The notes below the pieces were generated by a model. It saw only the letters and a list, made by a program, of their open reading frames with translations. It did no database searches and was not told where the DNA came from. DNA of 64,000 bases from Cellulosimicrobium composti (GTDB lineage: Bacteria; Actinomycetota; Actinomycetes; Actinomycetales; Cellulomonadaceae): positions 1-64,000 of the forward strand of contig NZ_WMKA01000010.1 of the NCBI RefSeq assembly GCF_009711085.1, read 5' to 3'. The stretch's first letter is position 1, and each line of letters starts with the position of its first letter. Shown here in pieces: positions 62,301 through 64,000 of this stretch. A program made the translations under genes and the position numbers.

Positions 62301-62626
62301 TCGTCGGTCGTCGCGTCGCTCAGGGAGAACAGGGTCTGCGCGGCCGGGGACGACGTCGCGAACCGCACGCTCAGCGCACCCTCCGTGACGTCGTCGAGGT
62401 AGCCGACGTCGGTGTTGCGGGGGTAGCCGGCGGTGCCGTCGAACTCGCGGTCGGCGCCGAGGAGGGAGTAGCCGTACAGCTGTCGGGGCGCGGGCTGGGG
62501 GTCGAACGCCGCGGTCGCGACACCGCTCGGGGCGGTGGGCAGGCCCGAGGCTGCGGTGGGGACGAGGGCTCCGGCCGCCACCAGGCTCAGGCCGACGGCG
62601 AGGGACAGGACGGGACGTCTACGCAT
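59363..62626 (-). CDS. Large secreted protein with two SGNH hydrolase domains
   Basis: This 1087-residue protein starts at ATG 62626 after AAGGAG, with a signal peptide (RRRPVLSLAVGLSLVAAGAL). Two units of about 420 residues repeat, each a LamG-like beta-sandwich followed by an SGNH/GDSL esterase. First unit: GDSITHG near residue 255, GMNDVV and DDIHPGPQGH near 418. Second: GDSITHG near 673, GMNDSP and DAIHPNAQGH near 829. Both catalytic sets look intact. The C-terminus (about 900-1087) is an Ig-like/alpha-galactosidase NEW3-type region. It probably deacylates an extracellular glycan; the substrate is not known. Confidence 0.88.
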   Translation of the reverse strand: MRRRPVLSLAVGLSLVAAGALVPTAASGLPTAPSGVATAAFDPQPAPRQLYGYSLLGADREFDGTAGYPRNTDVGYLDDVTEGALSVRFATSSPAAQTLFSLSDATTDDTWAALGVADGAVTWTVVVDGQVRADVRAPVPATDGVPHTVSVGVSAGFTQVSFDGFPALLTTSDAFLATVPDPTAVTFGARATSAGTTAALTGTIDRVTVHDRVLGLTDLASASVMRVPTVRADATDVRARLDVPAAQARETWVFTGDSITHGAAHTRGYRSWSQQVEERVRWELRRFGDQTVNTAISGDTAAGILATWDERVATHDPTVVVTMVGMNDVVLLGGAAGLETFRAQVTEIVERTRALGAVPVLATSQPVRGGGAGTNRATYPQYVQVVREVAAAQDTVLVDNYARWMLEHDGNPPSTLWSDDIHPGPQGHLAFAQTFLEDLGAWDGSTGVGALRLPTTGQIQQATTPLGTATQAWGFTHVPSSFDGTRVVDRSADLATLRGLDEGTLLVRFAAQPGNGGTLLSMSDTSAPAASPTALTVALRDGRLEYAVTRGGTDLVRTRTTTRFDDGQQHVVAVAVGQGVVTTYVDGSPVVVAPGRAFVADVAPDALTVAGTRTAAGVSDRFTGTITRTWAMRERLTPLRLNLDPNAVVLPDYAAVRGVLSRGDRDASRPWLFAGDSITHGALHTNGWRSWTQHVEERVRWERNYRHDYLITTATSGAKVADLVADYEGRIGRHDAAVVTIMIGMNDSPAGAAGLPAFRQNLTTLVERVRADGGVPVLATSQPVVSRAWYPEYVQAVRDVAAAQRVFVVDNYADWLVEDQGEVPTSQLNDAIHPNAQGHVEFARTFLDGFGVWDPGSALATVSTVRNSTLGLAVAAGGEVAPGGTVAVTATATVGAEAARDVVLALVPPAGTTLAAAPVASTGTVRLGTDGAYRVVLPASTPAGTVVTVTAQVAVPGDVAAGTALRTRLEGALTNTAARPTTAVATTVVTAPAGPAVTARAEVRCLAGKAYVAVAATNDDDAPVDVRVVTPFGTRDYTGVQPGGSAYQSFAVRSASVAAGEATVDAARTGTDGTGTVVAAWDDRTCG

Positions 62627-62716
62627 CTGCGCTCCTTCACGCACGGACGGGTCTCGGCACGTGCCGCTCCTCGGCCGGGCACGACGTCGTGCGGGGAACG
62701 GATGTGCTGAGGCCGG

Positions 62717-62745
62717 ACGCTAGCAAGACATCAGACATCTGACAA
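62717..62745 (-). promoter_or_regulatory. Promoter with embedded GntR-type operator
   Basis: On the minus strand TTGTCA (62745-62740) and TAGCGT (62722-62717) are exactly 17 bp apart. On the plus strand ATCAGACATCTGAC (62730-62743) is a near-dyad of the FadR/GntR type overlapping the -35. It should place the SGNH gene under a repressor encoded elsewhere. The leader is about 80 nt. Confidence 0.65.
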
Positions 62746-62847
62746 CAGATGCTTAGGCGGGCCGGCGCGCAGGTCGCAGCGTGCACGCCGCGCGACGCGC
62801 GGGCGCAGGGATGTGTCAGGAGAGGGTGCGAGCTCCGGTGCGGGGGC

Positions 62848-63108
62848 TCAGACGCGGGACGCGGTGATGTCCCCGACCACGCGGACCTCCACGTCGACGC
62901 CGTCGACGGTGTCCGGGACCTCGACGTCGTCGGACGTCACGTTGACGCGCAGGAGCCAGTCGTCGACGGTGCGCTGCGGCCGGTCGCCGCGCTGGGGCGC
63001 ACCGGCCATGTGGGCGCGCGCGATCCCGACGCCGGTCACGCCGTCGAGGCCCGCGAGCTCGTCGCGGAGCGCGGCCTTGGCCTCACGCGCTCGTTCGAGG
63101 GTCGCCAC
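62848..63108 (-). CDS. Small protein, matches a protease N-terminal domain
   Basis: This 86-residue protein starts at GTG 63108, with GGAGG eight bases before it. It reads ATLERAREAKAALRDEL, LDGVTGVGIARAH, WLLRVNVTSDDVEV and VDVEVRVVGDI. The pattern resembles the N-terminal piece (VxGVGIG..., ...VRVVGDI) that in many bacterial NAL1-like trypsin-fold proteins is fused to the peptidase. The peptidase gene lies 79 bp upstream on the same strand, so the two may work together as split parts. Confidence 0.6.
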   Translation of the reverse strand: MATLERAREAKAALRDELAGLDGVTGVGIARAHMAGAPQRGDRPQRTVDDWLLRVNVTSDDVEVPDTVDGVDVEVRVVGDITASRV

Positions 63109-63187
63109 GGCAACCACCTCCCGACACCCATTGTGCGCCTGCCGCGCCCGATGCGGCAGGGCCGAGGGTCCCGACCCTCGCGGCAGC

Positions 63188-64000
63188 TCAGTCGAGCAGG
63201 GTCGCGCCGAGGCGCTCGAGCACGGTCCCGACCGGGTTGCAGTACGTCAGCCCCGTGCCGTTCGCGCCGCCCGTCTCCGAGCCCGCGAACAGCAGGCCGA
63301 TCGCGACGCCGTCCTCGCGGTACACGAGCGACCCCGAGTCCCCGCCGCGCGAGAACGGCCCGTCCCCCGTGGACTCGACCTCGATCTGGTCGTCGAAGCG
63401 CAGCGCGCCCAGGCCGCCGCCGTACCCGACGACGACGTCGTCGAGCTCGATCGCCGTCACGCGGCCCGCCGTGACCCCCGTGGTGCGCCCGGACTTGCCG
63501 ACCGCCTCGGCGCCCAGCGCCGCGGCCGTGCGCGTGACGCGCCCGACGGGGTACTCGAGGTCCACGTCCGGGTCGTCGAGCAGCGCGACGGCCGCGTCCA
63601 CGGTCTGCGTGACACCCGCCTCCAGCGGCACGAGCGCGGCGAGCGTCCCGACGCGGTCGTCGGGCGCGCCGCCGCCGTCGGCGGGGCCGGGCTGCACGAC
63701 GACGTCGCCCACCCGGGCGGACGTCGACCCGGCGAGCACGTGCCAGTTGGACAGCGCGTAGACCGACGCCGCGTCCGCGCCGGCGACCGGGGGCTGCGCG
63801 ACGCGCACGAACGCCCCGAGCGTCCCCGCCGTGACGTCGACGTGCGCGACCGAGACTCCCGGCCGCAGCGGCCGCACACGTCCCGTCTCACCGGTGGCGT
63901 ACGCGGTGACGACCGGCGGGCGCACCCCCGGCCGGTCCGTGCCCACGCCCCCCGGCCCCGGGTCCGCGGCGAGCGGCCGGATCCGGCCCGTGCGGCGCAC
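63188..64000 (-). CDS. Trypsin-like serine protease (NAL1-like), partial
   Basis: The 270 visible residues run off the window, so the N-terminus is missing. The triad is visible: His in YALSNWHVLAG, Asp in VDAAVALLDDPDVD, Ser in FSRGGDSGSLVYRED. The stretch GTLGAFVRVAQPP before the His is typical of the bacterial NAL1-like group. No signal peptide can be judged. The stop at 63188 is followed by the small protein gene on the same strand. Confidence 0.82.
   Translation of the reverse strand: MRRTGRIRPLAADPGPGGVGTDRPGVRPPVVTAYATGETGRVRPLRPGVSVAHVDVTAGTLGAFVRVAQPPVAGADAASVYALSNWHVLAGSTSARVGDVVVQPGPADGGGAPDDRVGTLAALVPLEAGVTQTVDAAVALLDDPDVDLEYPVGRVTRTAAALGAEAVGKSGRTTGVTAGRVTAIELDDVVVGYGGGLGALRFDDQIEVESTGDGPFSRGGDSGSLVYREDGVAIGLLFAGSETGGANGTGLTYCNPVGTVLERLGATLLD

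Overview
This is about 64 kb of very GC-rich, densely packed chromosome from an actinobacterium. The codon use, the SoxR/MerR/DasR/NrdR-type control elements, PPDK with its regulator, and the many genes with a TANNNT hexamer 6-7 nt before the start codon (leaderless pattern) fit the order Micrococcales, perhaps near Cellulosimicrobium, Isoptericola or Cellulomonas. That placement is inference from gene content; no rRNA gene is present. No tRNA, rRNA, CRISPR or prophage was seen.

Layout. 1-1.9 kb is an accessory patch: an IS30 transposase tail, a lipoprotein, a complete IS5-type element with a probable -1 frameshift, and a small orphan ORF. 2-8.7 kb: EF-G-like GTPase, a TipA-type MerR regulator with a 19-bp-spacer promoter, methyltransferase, HAD remnant, DinB, a Cys-rich copper-type protein, YwiC. 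8.8-11.7 kb: anaerobic ribonucleotide reductase nrdDG behind two NrdR-like boxes. 11.7-14.2 kb: an AbiF/Abi_2 gene preceded by a small terminator-shaped RNA, interrupted by an IS110 element whose ends and bridge-RNA guides can be read from the sequence. 14.4-24.9 kb: TetR-linked ABC exporter, phosphoglucomutase, a SoxR-controlled (frameshifted) MFS pump with soxR, fumarate reductase/succinate dehydrogenase A and B subunits, lipoprotein. 25-36 kb: MFS, XRE-cupin regulator with a methyltransferase and a flavoprotein, poxB-recQ, NfeD-flotillin, GAP-family membrane protein. 36-46.5 kb: NarL-type two-component system, TetR with membrane protein, broken PfkB kinase, pentapeptide protein, two paralogous NAD(P)-dehydrogenases under an HxlR regulator, MFS and sugar isomerase. 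46.6-56.1 kb: a phosphoenolpyruvate-centred block: PpsR, PPDK, HPr, Enzyme I, PTS IIC, a DasR/NagR-type GntR regulator, two IIB proteins and IIA, with DasR-type sites before HPr and IIC. 56-64 kb: thioredoxin/NHL protein, small enzymes, a large secreted protein with two SGNH hydrolase domains, and a trypsin-like protease running off the end.

The strongest unusual signal is at 11.7-14.2 kb. The IS110 non-coding region carries one segment identical to the element's right end and one reverse-complementary to its left end, as expected of donor guides in a bridge RNA. Removing the element restores the Abi reading frame exactly, although an amber codon would still interrupt it. Other notable points are two MerR-family promoters with 19-bp spacers, an internal start that would yield a TipAS-like protein, and several indel-broken genes.
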